Counted from the stretch's first letter, positions 1-9,130 are shown. The stretch: DNA of 64,000 bases from Bacteroidota bacterium (GCA_020161435.1 JAIUNV010000001.1:620001-684000); one strand, 5' to 3'. Numbers and translations: made by a program. Notes: generated from the sequence alone by a model not told the origin.

Positions 1-1787
1 CCAAAGTTGGAACTTACGGTTTGTCCTTGTATGGTTAATTGTATTTCGCGGTTCGAAATGTTTTGCCCCATGCTGGCGTAAAACTTATGCGTTTTGCCAC
101 CGCCACGGCTGGGCGGGCCACCACGGCCATCAAAAAATACCACCTCAATATCATACTTGCGGCTGAGCATGGTGAGTTCTTCTTTGGCTTTGTAAATACA
201 CCAGTTGGCCATAAGATAGCCGCCATCTTTGGTGCCATCGCTAAAGCCCAGCATAATGGTTTGCTGATGGCCGCGGCGGCGCAGGTGCTCCCGGTAGCCG
301 GGCTGCATGTACAATGTTTCCATAATGGCCGCCGCACCTTGCAAGTCGTCGATGGTTTCAAACAAAGGCACAATGTCTACCGGCATTTTTTCTGGTTGCC
401 AGCCATTCAGCAAAAACAGGCCAAATACTTCCAGCACATTTAGTGCACTCTGGCACTGGCTGATAATGTAGCGGTGGCAACCGGCTTCACCATTCAACCG
501 CTGTATTTCGCAGATGGTGGCTGGTATTTTCAACGTATCCTGATGTATTTCGTTGCTCAGCACATTGGGCGACAATTGCTGCTGCAATTGCATAATGGCA
601 TCCATTTTGCCTACGGCATCCAACTGGGCATAGCCATCTGGCAAAATGCCAGGCACTTTGGCCAGCTCTTGCCACAGTGCCGTGTGTACACTGCTGTCTT
701 GCCGCACATCCAGCGAAGCAAAATGAAGCCCAAACACTTCTACTTTATTAATGAGGGTTTCTACCAAATGAATAAACAACCCGTTGTGCTCTTTTTTCAG
801 TGTTTGCCGAATGTGCAACAGCGGCCCTAAAATATCCTGCAGCACCAATTCGCTTTCGTAACCCGGCACAAATACATGGTCGTAGAGTAGCTTTTCCAGT
901 TCGGCCAAAGGTTTGGTAACACCCTTAAAAGTGAGGCGGCGCTTCAGTTTCCGGATATCCAGGTAGTAGCATTTTAAAATGCTGGTGCGCAGTTCTTTGG
1001 CCACTTTCAATGTGGTATCCACTTTTACAAATGGGTTACCATCACGGTCGCCGCCCGGCCAAAAACCCAACCGGATAATAGGGTTTTTCGGGTTGGGTAC
1101 ATACTGCAGGTGCCGTTTCATAAAAAACAGAATACGACCTGCTGCAGCATAAAATATATTTTCTAAAAACCACACCAGGCTGATGGCTTCATCATATGGG
1201 GTAGGTTTTTCTTTTTTCAAAAAAGGTGTTTTGCCCAGCTGCTGCAGGTACATATTTACCTGTGCGTTATTGTCTTCGCTCAGGGCTTTGGCGAGGTCAT
1301 GAATAATGCCCAACACTTCGCCTGGATAAAACTGCGTAGGGTGTGCAGTAAGCACCAGCCGAATGGCAAAATGCTGCATCAGTTCTTGCAGCACAGCCTG
1401 CTGATTTTCCTGCTCTACCCCTGCCTGTAGTTGCTTGAGCGAACCGGTACCGGCAAAGTCGTGCAGGTCTCTGAACGCTGCATCTTCCAGCGCATCAAAC
1501 AACACAATTTGCCGCTCGGCATATTGCAAAAAACGAAACAGCAAATCAATGCGTTCTTCTTCCGATTTGCGACCGGTATGTTTATCAAAAAAATCGTTGA
1601 GAATGTCTACGGGGCTCATGCCTTTGTCGTAGCCTTCTTCGCAGTTGCTGAGTAGCAACGACAAAAGGATACCCGTTTTTTCAATGCGATGAAAAGGCAG
1701 GCTGGTAAACAGGCTGTTGAACAACTGAAACTTGATGCCTACTTCATTTTTGAAGCGTTCAAGTTGCGTTAGTGAGTTTGGATCCAT
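1..1787 (-). CDS. ppc: Phosphoenolpyruvate carboxylase, 3' end beyond window
   Basis: Carboxylates phosphoenolpyruvate with bicarbonate to oxaloacetate, refilling the TCA cycle in the cytoplasm. About 595 N-terminal residues are present; the rest lies beyond the left edge (family usually 850-930 residues). Translating the minus strand gives LTAHPTQ around residues 146-152 with the catalytic His of the family (H149), GFWPGGDRDGNPFV, GFSDGTKDGGYLMANW and FFDGRGGPPSRGGGKTH, the glycine/arginine loop of the active site. In the E. coli enzyme that loop reads FHGRGG; here Asp stands at the His position, which I believe is a lineage variant rather than damage. ATG at 1787 gives MDPNSLTQLERF and is the first start in the open frame. 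It stands alone, with 133 bases to the next gene. Confidence 0.95.
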   Translation of the reverse strand, partial: MDPNSLTQLERFKNEVGIKFQLFNSLFTSLPFHRIEKTGILLSLLLSNCEEGYDKGMSPVDILNDFFDKHTGRKSEEERIDLLFRFLQYAERQIVLFDALEDAAFRDLHDFAGTGSLKQLQAGVEQENQQAVLQELMQHFAIRLVLTAHPTQFYPGEVLGIIHDLAKALSEDNNAQVNMYLQQLGKTPFLKKEKPTPYDEAISLVWFLENIFYAAAGRILFFMKRHLQYVPNPKNPIIRLGFWPGGDRDGNPFVKVDTTLKVAKELRTSILKCYYLDIRKLKRRLTFKGVTKPLAELEKLLYDHVFVPGYESELVLQDILGPLLHIRQTLKKEHNGLFIHLVETLINKVEVFGLHFASLDVRQDSSVHTALWQELAKVPGILPDGYAQLDAVGKMDAIMQLQQQLSPNVLSNEIHQDTLKIPATICEIQRLNGEAGCHRYIISQCQSALNVLEVFGLFLLNGWQPEKMPVDIVPLFETIDDLQGAAAIMETLYMQPGYREHLRRRGHQQTIMLGFSDGTKDGGYLMANWCIYKAKEELTMLSRKYDIEVVFFDGRGGPPSRGGGKTHKFYASMGQNISNREIQLTIQGQTVSSNF

Positions 1788-1920
1788 ATCTGATGAATAT
1801 ACTTCTTAGGCAGCAATCGTATTACATCAGGCAGCATGCTAAACTAAGGAAAATGCCGGACAGCATTGGATAAAGCCTTCGTGAAACTGTCGCTACCGTT
1901 TGCCACAAGCCAAACAAACA

Positions 1921-4179
1921 CTACTTGTTTTCTTCAGGATCAAACCGGTCAACCGTTTGTATGCCACGCAAACTTTTGAGCCTGCTCACCAGTTCGTTCA
2001 GCTCTTCTTTGTCGTGCACATACACTTTTATGTTGCCTTCAAACAAGCCATCGCGGCTTTCGATGGTAAGGGCATTGATGTTGATGCGCATGTCGCCGCT
2101 AATGATGTTGGTTATTTTATTGATAACACCCACATCATCGAGCCCAATGATTTTAATACCGGTGAGAAAAGCGATGTCTTTGTTTTTGGCCCACTTGGTT
2201 TTTACCACCCGGTGGCCATAGTTAGCCAGCAGCCTGGCAGCATTTGGGCAGCTGTTGCGGTGTATTTTCAAGCCTTCGGTAGCTGTTATAAAGCCAAATA
2301 CATCATCGCCTGGAATGGGCTTGCAACAGTTGGCCAGCGTGTATTTAAACTGGTCGCCGCTTTCGCCAAAAATAATCAGCTCCGTGTCTTTCGGAGGAAC
2401 AAGTGGTTTGTGGTGATCGTGGTGATGCTCTTGCGGTTTGTGCTCCTGATGCTTAGGTCTTGGCAAATCAAGCCGGTCGCCAAACACCTGAAATTCTTTC
2501 AGCTCTTTGAGGTCGATATTTTTTATGGCGATATTGTAATACAAATCCAGCGAAGAAGAGAGCTTGTAAAACTGGGTTATGAGCTCCACGTTGCCGGGCG
2601 TAACAGCCGCTTTCATGCCTTCCAGTTTCTTCTGCAAAATGTATTTGCCGTCGTCGGCTATTTTGCGTTTTTCCTCTTTTAGTGAATCTTTTATTTTGCT
2701 TTTAGCCTTGGCCGTAATTACCAGGTTCAGCCAATCTTCATGCGGCTTTTGCTTGTTGCTGGTAATGATTTCAATTTGATCGCCGCTGCGCAGTTTGTGG
2801 CCAATGGGCACCAGCTTGTGGTTTACTTTGGCACCAATGGTTTTGCTGCCAATGGCACTGTGGATGTAAAACGCAAAGTCGAGGGCAGTACTGCCTGCGG
2901 GCAGCATTTTTACATCGCCCCGTGGCGTATACACATATATTTCTTCGGCCAGAAAACTGGTTTTGAAATCATTCAGAAAGTCTACCGAGTCGGCATCGGG
3001 TGAGCCAATCACATCCCGTATCTGCTGAAACCACTTGTCAAAACGGTCTTCATGCCCCGTGCCTTCTTTGTATTTGAAATGGGCGGCCAAACCACGTTCG
3101 GCTATTTCATCCATACGGCGGCTGCGCACCTGCACTTCTACCCAGCGGCCTTGTGGCCCCATTACAGTGGTGTGCAAAGCTTCGTAGCCATTGCTTTTGG
3201 GGCGGCTCAGCCAGTCGCGGAGGCGTTCGGGTTGCGGCTGATACTCGCTGGTAATGATACTGTACACCTTCCAGCAGTCGGCTTTTTCGGCTTGTAATTC
3301 CGAATCGAGAATGACCCGGATGGCAAAGAGGTCGTACACTTCTTCAAAGCTTACACCTTTCTTTTTGATTTTATTCCAGATGGAGTGTATGCTTTTGGGC
3401 CGGCCGTAGATGTCAAACTTCAGCCCGGTTTGTTCTATTTTTTCTTTGAGTGGGCGAATGAACTCGTTGATGTAGCGGCTGCGTTCCCGTTTGGTTTCGG
3501 CCAGTTTTTGGGCTATGTCGCGGTAGGCATCGGGCTCCATGTACTTCATGGATAAATCTTCGAGCTCCGTTTTAATAGCATACAGGCCCATGCGGTGTGC
3601 CAGCGGCGTGTACACCCAAATGGTTTCGCTGGCTATTTTCAACTGCTTTTCCCGCTTCATGCTGTCCAGGGTACGCATGTTGTGCAGGCGGTCGGCCAGT
3701 TTTATCAAAATCACCCTTGGGTCATCGGTTAGAGTGAGCAGTATTTTTTTAAAATTTTCGGCTTGCTGGCTGCTGCTGGCATCTATTACATTGCTGATTT
3801 TAGTAAGACCGTCTACAATGCGGGCTATCTCATTGCCAAATTCCCGCTGCACATCTTCCAGCGTTACTTCGGTGTCTTCTACCGTATCGTGCAGCAGGGC
3901 ACAAATAGTGCTGCGTACCCCAAGGCCAATTTCTTCGGCACAAATCATGGCCACGGCAATGGGGTGTAAAATGTAAGGCTCACCGCTTTTGCGCCGCATG
4001 GTTTTGTGGGCATCGGCGGCCATTTCAAATGAATGCCGCACCAGCTCCCGGTCGCCGGGCTTAAGCTTGGGTTTGAGCACCCGTAGCAAGGCACGGTATT
4101 TCCGCAGGATTTCGTTTTTCTCCTGTTCCTCGTTGAGAGTATACGTTTTCGTAGGTACGGCTGGTGTTTCCAATGGCAC
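1921..4179 (-). CDS. rsh: Bifunctional (p)ppGpp synthetase/hydrolase (RelA/SpoT homologue)
   Basis: Makes and degrades the stringent-response alarmone (p)ppGpp. The protein is 752 residues, the usual length of a long RSH enzyme. Domains in order: an HD hydrolase (about 50-200) with HPIAVAM and LLHDTVEDTEV, whose His-Asp and Glu-Asp residues are intact; a synthetase domain (about 260-380) with RPKSNGYEALHTTV and VEVQVRSRRMDEIAERG; a TGS domain (about 415-475); and a C-terminal ACT domain (about 675-750). Intact HD residues suggest both activities are kept. The frame has no upstream ATG before a GTG at 4179, so GTG (VPLETPAVPT, read as Met) is the likely start. The GroES-like gene lies 59 bases upstream on the same strand and may be cotranscribed. 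Confidence 0.95.
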   Translation of the reverse strand: MPLETPAVPTKTYTLNEEQEKNEILRKYRALLRVLKPKLKPGDRELVRHSFEMAADAHKTMRRKSGEPYILHPIAVAMICAEEIGLGVRSTICALLHDTVEDTEVTLEDVQREFGNEIARIVDGLTKISNVIDASSSQQAENFKKILLTLTDDPRVILIKLADRLHNMRTLDSMKREKQLKIASETIWVYTPLAHRMGLYAIKTELEDLSMKYMEPDAYRDIAQKLAETKRERSRYINEFIRPLKEKIEQTGLKFDIYGRPKSIHSIWNKIKKKGVSFEEVYDLFAIRVILDSELQAEKADCWKVYSIITSEYQPQPERLRDWLSRPKSNGYEALHTTVMGPQGRWVEVQVRSRRMDEIAERGLAAHFKYKEGTGHEDRFDKWFQQIRDVIGSPDADSVDFLNDFKTSFLAEEIYVYTPRGDVKMLPAGSTALDFAFYIHSAIGSKTIGAKVNHKLVPIGHKLRSGDQIEIITSNKQKPHEDWLNLVITAKAKSKIKDSLKEEKRKIADDGKYILQKKLEGMKAAVTPGNVELITQFYKLSSSLDLYYNIAIKNIDLKELKEFQVFGDRLDLPRPKHQEHKPQEHHHDHHKPLVPPKDTELIIFGESGDQFKYTLANCCKPIPGDDVFGFITATEGLKIHRNSCPNAARLLANYGHRVVKTKWAKNKDIAFLTGIKIIGLDDVGVINKITNIISGDMRININALTIESRDGLFEGNIKVYVHDKEELNELVSRLKSLRGIQTVDRFDPEENK

Positions 4180-4238
4180 TGTTCTAATGCGGTAAAGATA
4201 AGCGGCGCTGCACTGATGCAGACCGGCCCTAAAATAGG

Positions 4239-4616
4239 TTATAAATCTTCTTCCCGCTCCAGCATCAGTATGGCGCTTTGCGGTACAATAAAATACTTTT
4301 CACCTTCATACATAACTTCTGTAGCACCACTTACCAAAAAAATGGCAAGGTCGCCTTCACGGGCTTGCAACGGAATGTATTTTACCTGATCTTCTTCAGC
4401 TTTCCACGGCTCACTATCTACCGGCATGGGTATGGCATAGCCCGGCCCGGTTTTGATGACATATCCTTGCTGCACTTTTTCCTTTTCCTGTACCCCTGGT
4501 GGCAAATACAGGCCACTCACGGTTTTCTCTTCGGGCTTGCTTGGACGAATGAGCACCCGGTCGCCAATCACAATGAGTTTTTTGAACGTATTATCAGAAG
4601 TAAGAATCATAGCCAT
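4239..4616 (-). CDS. GroES-like (Cpn10 fold) co-chaperonin family protein
   Basis: A 125-residue protein with the Cpn10 opening pattern KLIVIGDRVLIRPSKPEEK followed by a mobile-loop-like VSGLYLPPGVQEKEKVQQG and KTGPG. It is about 30 residues longer than ordinary GroES, with an N-terminal extension (MAMILTSDNTFK) and a charged insertion near 65-80. Bacteroidota carry such a GroES-family paralogue in addition to the true groES next to groEL. No groEL is nearby, so whether it caps a chaperonin is unknown. ATG at 4616 is used. The 180 bases to the divergent response regulator should hold promoters for both. Confidence 0.8.
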   Translation of the reverse strand: MAMILTSDNTFKKLIVIGDRVLIRPSKPEEKTVSGLYLPPGVQEKEKVQQGYVIKTGPGYAIPMPVDSEPWKAEEDQVKYIPLQAREGDLAIFLVSGATEVMYEGEKYFIVPQSAILMLEREEDL

Positions 4617-4796
4617 GTGTTTTGGGTACTACTACAACTTGTATACAGTTGCAATCGGTGGTTACAAATTGTCAGATCGCAGTGACTAAAATACAGGTAA
4701 ACGCCATAGCCTGCATGCAGCATTAACCCGCTCATTAACAATTTATTGGACGGGGGGCTGCTATTTTCTATTTTTATTTGTACAAACACCATTGAT

Positions 4797-5495
4797 ATGG
4801 AAAAGAAATACAAGATTCTGCTGTGCGAAGATGACACCAATCTGGGCATGGTATTGAAGAACTACCTCGAACTGAACGACTACGATGTAACCCTGGAGCG
4901 TGACGGCCGCCTTGGTCTTGCTGCTTTTCAACGGGAGAAGTTTGATATATGCTTGCTGGATGTAATGATGCCCAATATGGATGGCTTTACACTGGCCGAA
5001 GAAATCCGCGATGTAGATCCGGATATACCGCTGTTTTTCCTGAGTGCCAAAACCATGAAAGAAGACATCATTCAAGGCTACAAACTGGGTGCCGATGACT
5101 ACATCACCAAGCCTTTCGACAGCGAGGTGTTGCTGCACAAAATCAAAGCCATTTTGAAGCGCAATGAAGAGATGAACCGCGAACAGGAAAACATGGAGTT
5201 TGACTTGGGCAATTTCCACTTCAACCCCAAGCTGCGGGAGCTGAGCATTGCCGGCAAAACACAAACACTGAGCCCCAAAGAAAATGAACTGCTGCGTATG
5301 CTGGCCGAGCACAAAAACGACCTGCTGCCCCGCGAAAAAGCCCTCAAGAAAATTTGGGGTAGCGATACCTATTTCAACGGCCGCAGTATGGATGTGTACA
5401 TTGCCAAGCTGCGCAAATACCTGAAGGAAGACGAAAACCTGGAGATTGTAAATATCCACGGTAACGGCTTTAGATTGGTGGAGAAGGAAGCGTAA
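4797..5495 (+). CDS. OmpR/PhoB-type response regulator transcription factor
   Basis: DNA-binding response regulator of 232 residues. The receiver domain (1-120) has the acidic pair E11-D12-D13, phospho-acceptor D55 in CLLDVMMPNMDGF, and the conserved Lys in YITKPFD. The C-terminal winged helix (about 135-230) includes LSPKENELLRMLAEHK and NGRSMDVYIAKLRKYLKED, ending in the hairpin wing GNGFRLVEKE. ATG at 4797 puts MEKKYKILLCEDD at the N-terminus; an in-frame upstream extension to 4746 would add hydrophobic residues atypical for the family and was rejected. No histidine kinase adjoins it, so it is an orphan here and its target genes cannot be inferred. A strong terminator follows at 5578. Confidence 0.92.
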   Translation: MEKKYKILLCEDDTNLGMVLKNYLELNDYDVTLERDGRLGLAAFQREKFDICLLDVMMPNMDGFTLAEEIRDVDPDIPLFFLSAKTMKEDIIQGYKLGADDYITKPFDSEVLLHKIKAILKRNEEMNREQENMEFDLGNFHFNPKLRELSIAGKTQTLSPKENELLRMLAEHKNDLLPREKALKKIWGSDTYFNGRSMDVYIAKLRKYLKEDENLEIVNIHGNGFRLVEKEA

Positions 5496-5577
5496 TACAA
5501 ACCCTCATCCCCGCCTCTCTCTAAAAGGAGAGGAGCCTTTAGCCTTCGGCTTTTAGCTTAAAAAGTCTTAAATATTT

Positions 5578-5614
5578 CAATCCCCTGCCAGTATGGCGGG
5601 GGATTGTGTTTTTT
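5578..5614 (+). terminator. Intrinsic terminator after the response regulator
   Basis: A 13-base stem (5578-5590 with 5594-5606, one G-T wobble) with a 3-base loop, followed by a T-rich run. It lies 83 bases after the response regulator stop and just before the small membrane protein gene. Confidence 0.8.
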
Positions 5615-5640
5615 GGTATGTAAATGGATACAACTACAGT

Positions 5641-5934
5641 ATGAAAACATTGAAAATTTTTCGCAACATCTTACTGCTATTGTGGTTTGGCTGGTTTGCG
5701 CTGGCCGGTATAGTAGTTACCGGTTTGATGGTATGGCTTACGTCTATCAGCCTAAGCGGATTGGCCATAGTAGCTTGGGGTACACTGGCTGGTGTACTGT
5801 TGGGTGGAGGTGTAGCTGCCGCCTTGCTGGTACTCATTTGGCGCCGTATTGGTGCGCCGCTCATGGGTGGTTTGGCTACCATTCGGTTTATAAGGGAGCA
5901 ACTACTGCAATTCAACAGTCGGTATCGTTTTTAA
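5641..5934 (+). CDS. Small two-helix membrane protein, unknown
   Basis: A 97-residue protein that I do not recognise. ATG at 5641 gives MKTLKIFRN followed by two hydrophobic segments (about 9-33 and 37-64) separated by a short polar turn, then a basic/amphipathic tail ending FNSRYRF. The second segment is glycine and alanine rich (GTLAGVLLGGGVAAALL). It sits between a terminator and the 3' end of mutL, with which it is convergent (34 bases apart). A longer reading from 5593 would run through the terminator stem and is unlikely. It could be a small membrane scaffold; no function is assigned. Confidence 0.55.
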   Translation: MKTLKIFRNILLLLWFGWFALAGIVVTGLMVWLTSISLSGLAIVAWGTLAGVLLGGGVAAALLVLIWRRIGAPLMGGLATIRFIREQLLQFNSRYRF

Positions 5935-5968
5935 TACAGCCACGCACAGCTATTGGTGCAGCCGAATG

Positions 5969-7930
5969 TTACCCGAAAATTCTCTGCAGCTGATCGGTGG
6001 AGTACTCCACATACGTAGGCTTGCCGCCTGGTGTGGTGTTGGGCGTGGTACATAAAAACAGTTGCTCCACCAAGCTGCGCATTTCCTTTTCGCTGAGGTT
6101 GCGGCCCGCCTTGATGCTTTGCTGCCAGGCCAGGGTGCGAATGAGTTTTTCGCGGCGGCTAAACTTCACTTCTGCAATGAAGTTTTTGTAATGTTCCAGT
6201 ATGTGCTCAATGGCTTTTTGCTCATTGCCGCTGTCTACATCGGCAGGCGTGCCGTGTATAATAAAACTGTTGTGGCCAAAGGGTTCTACCTGATAGCCGA
6301 GTTGCAGCATATCGGGCAAAAGTTCTGTCAGCAGCACAGCATCGGCAGGTTGCAATTCAATGCTCACCGGAAACAGACTTTGCTGTGTGGCAATGGGTTT
6401 ACCGAAGATGGCTTTTTGCAATTGCTCATACAAAATACGTTCGTGAGCACCCTGCTGGTGAATGAGCAAATAGCCATGGTTGGTAATGGCAATGATGTAC
6501 GCCCAGTGTACCTGCATGAGCGGCGTTTCGGGTATCCACTGAAAACGCTTTTCGCGGCTGATGGGCCGCTGCTCATGTTCAAAATCGTAGTATGGCGTTT
6601 TGGGCGAAATCTCAAAGAGTTGCTCTTTTAGTTTGGCCAGTTCACTTTGCCAGCCAGCAGCCCCCTCTAACTCCCCCGGTGGGGGAGAACTGAAGCCACC
6701 CGCTTGTTGAGCAGCTTTTTGAATGTCAACCGTCTGTTGTTTTTCTGCTATCCAACTGCCGGGCATGGGGCGCATGGCACCAGCACTGGGTTCAATTTTG
6801 TGCGCCTGATTTTTTTGTGTAAAGGTTTGGTACAAACTGCTGCTGATGGTGCGTTCGGCTATGTCATCGGTCACCGGTTTACTCACGGCATCCAGTTGTT
6901 GTATATCGGCATTGAGGCTAAAATCAAGCGACGGCGCAATGCTGAACTGCGCCAGTGCATGCTTGATGGCAGCCTGCACAAAAGCATACACAATCTTTTC
7001 ATCATCAAACTTTATTTCCTGCTTGGTGGGGTGCACGTTGATGTCCACATGCTGCGGGTCAAGTTGTATAAACAGCACATACGAAGGGTAGCTGTCTTTC
7101 GCCAGCAGGTCTTCATATGCATGGGTTACCGCATGGTTGAGGTAGGCACTTTTAATAAAGCGGTTGTTGATGAAAAAGTATTGGTCGCCACGGGTTTTGC
7201 GGGCCGTATCGGGCTTGCCTACAAAACCGCTGATGGTGAGGTAATCGGTATCTTCTTTAATGGGTACCAGCTTGGTATTGTACTGGCTGCCCAGCAGTTG
7301 TACAATGCGCTGTTTGAGGCTGCCTTTTTCCAGCATAAACACCTGCTGCCCGTTGCTGGTAAGGCTAAACCGCACATCCGGAAAAGCCATGCCCACCCGG
7401 GTAAATTCATCCATGATGTTGCGCAGCTCGGTGTTATTGCTTTTCAAAAAATTGCGGCGGGCCGGCACATTGAAAAACACATTTTTCATGCTGATGCTGG
7501 TGCCCACGGGGCATTGCACCGGCTCTTGCTGTACCACCACGCTGTTTTCGATGCGGATGAAAGTGCCCAGTTCGTCTTCGGCCCGGCGGGTTTTTAGTTC
7601 CACCTGTGCCACGGCCGCAATGCTGGCCAGCGCCTCGCCCCGAAAGCCCATGGTACGCAGGCTAAACAGGTCTTCGATGGTTTTGATTTTGCTGGTGGCA
7701 TGCCGCTCAAAGGCCATGCGGGCATCGGTCGCACTCATGCCCTTGCCATTGTCTATCACCTGCACCAGTCCTTTGCCTGCATCGGTTACAATCAGTTGTA
7801 AGTCGGTAGCCCCGGCGTCAATGGCGTTTTCCAGCAGTTCCTTTACGGCACTGGCTGGTCGCTGAATCACTTCTCCGGCGGCTATCTGGTTGGCAATGTG
7901 GTCTGGTAGCAGTTGTATAATATCGGGCAC
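5969..7930 (-). CDS. mutL: DNA mismatch repair protein MutL
   Basis: MutL couples mismatch recognition by MutS to strand removal. The 653-residue protein has an N-terminal GHKL ATPase (LLENAIDAGATD, DNGKGMS, FRGEALASI, ERHATSKI) and a C-terminal dimerisation domain from about 480. Start: GTG at 7930 (read MPDIIQLLPDHIANQIAAGEV) fits the family N-terminus and has AAGGAG about 9 bases upstream. The same frame stays open to 8086, but that part translates a GTCCGG-rich intergenic repeat and is not protein. Oddity: the metal-binding endonuclease motif DQHAAxER is HQQGAHER here (H491 onward), and the C-terminal CPHGRP-like motif reads TPGGKP, so both endonuclease signatures look lost. Confidence 0.95.
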   Translation of the reverse strand: MPDIIQLLPDHIANQIAAGEVIQRPASAVKELLENAIDAGATDLQLIVTDAGKGLVQVIDNGKGMSATDARMAFERHATSKIKTIEDLFSLRTMGFRGEALASIAAVAQVELKTRRAEDELGTFIRIENSVVVQQEPVQCPVGTSISMKNVFFNVPARRNFLKSNNTELRNIMDEFTRVGMAFPDVRFSLTSNGQQVFMLEKGSLKQRIVQLLGSQYNTKLVPIKEDTDYLTISGFVGKPDTARKTRGDQYFFINNRFIKSAYLNHAVTHAYEDLLAKDSYPSYVLFIQLDPQHVDINVHPTKQEIKFDDEKIVYAFVQAAIKHALAQFSIAPSLDFSLNADIQQLDAVSKPVTDDIAERTISSSLYQTFTQKNQAHKIEPSAGAMRPMPGSWIAEKQQTVDIQKAAQQAGGFSSPPPGELEGAAGWQSELAKLKEQLFEISPKTPYYDFEHEQRPISREKRFQWIPETPLMQVHWAYIIAITNHGYLLIHQQGAHERILYEQLQKAIFGKPIATQQSLFPVSIELQPADAVLLTELLPDMLQLGYQVEPFGHNSFIIHGTPADVDSGNEQKAIEHILEHYKNFIAEVKFSRREKLIRTLAWQQSIKAGRNLSEKEMRSLVEQLFLCTTPNTTPGGKPTYVEYSTDQLQRIFG

Positions 7931-7970
7931 TCGCAGTTTCTCCTTGTAGCCGGCAAAAATAGGGGTTCGG

Positions 7971-8128
7971 GGAGAGTCGGTAGATAGTAGTCCGGAGACG
8001 GAAAGACGGGAAGTCCGGAAGACCGAAAGTCCGGAAGACGGAAGCCGGGAGTTTTCGTCATGCTGACGAAGGAAGCATCTCTTCAATCAGCGTCCGGAAG
8101 ACCGGAGTCGGTGGTCCGTAGTCTGTCG
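7971..8128. repeat. GTCCGG/GACCGG-rich intergenic repeat, copy 1
   Basis: Degenerate tandem units of the type AAGTCCGGAAGACCG. A related tract occurs at 12872-12981 upstream of another minus-strand gene. It is open in the mutL frame by chance, which gives a false N-terminal extension. Confidence 0.65.
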
Positions 8129-8139
8129 TCCATTTGCTT

Positions 8140-8234
8140 TCCCAGCCCTGCAAGGGCGACCTACTTCAGCCATGGGCAACGCCCATGGATACAACAAGCC
8201 CTTAATCCAAAAGCCCTGTAGGGGCGGCATCACA
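8140..8234. repeat. Compound palindromic intergenic repeat
   Basis: Three short inverted repeats in a row: GCCCTGCAAGGGC, CCATGGGCAACGCCCATGG and GCCCTGTAGGGGC. This resembles a dispersed intergenic repeat type I have seen in Bacteroidota genomes. Only this copy is in the window. Confidence 0.5.
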
Positions 8235-8308
8235 CATTAATAAGCGTAGAGATTAATTGGGGCTGTCAGCAGCGGTGCATGCTCAGCAACAGTTCCGGCT
8301 GTCCGCTT

Positions 8309-8338
8309 GTAGCCCCGACCTGCGGCGTCGGGGGCTAC
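8309..8338. repeat. Strong GC-rich hairpin
   Basis: GTAGCCCCGAC pairs with GTCGGGGGCTAC across a 7-base loop with one bulged G. There is no T-run, so it does not look like an intrinsic terminator; more likely a REP-like element. Confidence 0.5.
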
Positions 8339-8470
8339 CGCTTCCATCCGGCAGCCCATCAGCTGTTGTACATAAATCAGCTATGAGTTGTAGCGTATCT
8401 AAGCTGCATGGATGACATGAATTATGCCAGATAGTGTGTGCAATCCAGCAACCCATTGCATCAACAATAC

Positions 8471-9130
8471 ATGCTACCAAAACTATATTATGTGCCTGGC
8501 TTCATCAGCTTACTGCTGCTGTTTCCGCTTTTTTATTATACCGCGGAGCCTAAGCTGCACCCCCCAACTACAGTAAGTTTTTATTTACCAAAGGATAAAA
8601 ATCCGGAAGACGATCAATTCATGGCATATACAGTTCCGGGCATTGAGCAGAGGGTGCAAAGCAAGCAGCAAACCAGATTTTGGTTAGGAGAAGTTGCTGC
8701 ACAAAGCAAACTGTCGCTGCAAATGATACAACAAGAAGCCTTACAACTAAAGCTCACTCACGATACCAATAGGGTAGTGGCGGCAGTATTGTTGCCATCT
8801 GCCACGTTCAACGATTTTGTAAGCCTCATCAATATCTGTTTGATTAACGAACACAAACGATATGCTTTGGCAAGAGATACGTTTTACATTTTTGCAGATC
8901 CACCACCTAATAATGAAGTTATGACTTGTGGCGGAGTAATTTGTAAAGTGATCAATGTTGAAGAACAACCACCGGGAATGCTTGAAAAAATGAAAATGTA
9001 TTTTGACAACAACATCCTTCCCTATTGGTATTGGTGGTGTTGTTATGCTGCTTTGGTAGGCGGTGCAATTGTCAGTATCATGCGCAGCTATTGGCCGTCC
9101 TCCCCAAAAAAAATCTCCACCCCTCATTAA
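8471..9130 (+). CDS. Membrane-anchored protein of unknown function
   Basis: A 219-residue protein I do not recognise. ATG at 8471 gives MLPKLYYVPG followed by a hydrophobic segment (10-24), a soluble region of about 160 residues, and a second very aromatic transmembrane segment (YWYWWCCYAALVGGAIVSIM, about 185-205) with a short basic tail. The soluble part includes a Pro/Asn-rich stretch and CGGVICK. Topology suggests both ends cytoplasmic and the middle in the periplasm, or the reverse. A GTG at 8438 could add 11 residues but precedes no better start signal. Divergent from mutL across a repeat-filled gap; nothing in the context gives a role. Confidence 0.6.
   Translation: MLPKLYYVPGFISLLLLFPLFYYTAEPKLHPPTTVSFYLPKDKNPEDDQFMAYTVPGIEQRVQSKQQTRFWLGEVAAQSKLSLQMIQQEALQLKLTHDTNRVVAAVLLPSATFNDFVSLINICLINEHKRYALARDTFYIFADPPPNNEVMTCGGVICKVINVEEQPPGMLEKMKMYFDNNILPYWYWWCCYAALVGGAIVSIMRSYWPSSPKKISTPH

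Larger units (their letters stand above)
7931..8470. other. Gene-free region made of several repeat families
   Basis: No gene is supported here. It contains a GTCCGGAAGACCG-type repeat tract (about 7971-8128), a small perfect hairpin TTCGTCA-TGC-TGACGAA at 8054-8070 inside it, a compound repeat with three palindromes (8140-8234) and a strong hairpin at 8309-8338. The mutL promoter should lie near 7940-7980 and that of the following plus-strand gene near 8400-8470. Confidence 0.7.

Noticed and set aside
1900..2682. Long plus-strand frame over the RSH gene
   Set aside because: Antisense shadow of a clearly real gene, with no recognisable family features.
7931..8086. N-terminal extension of MutL
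   Set aside because: It translates the GTCCGG repeat tract; a GTG at 7930 with AAGGAG upstream gives the family N-terminus.
8140..8234. CRISPR-like array
   Set aside because: The palindromes differ from each other and there are no regular spacers.
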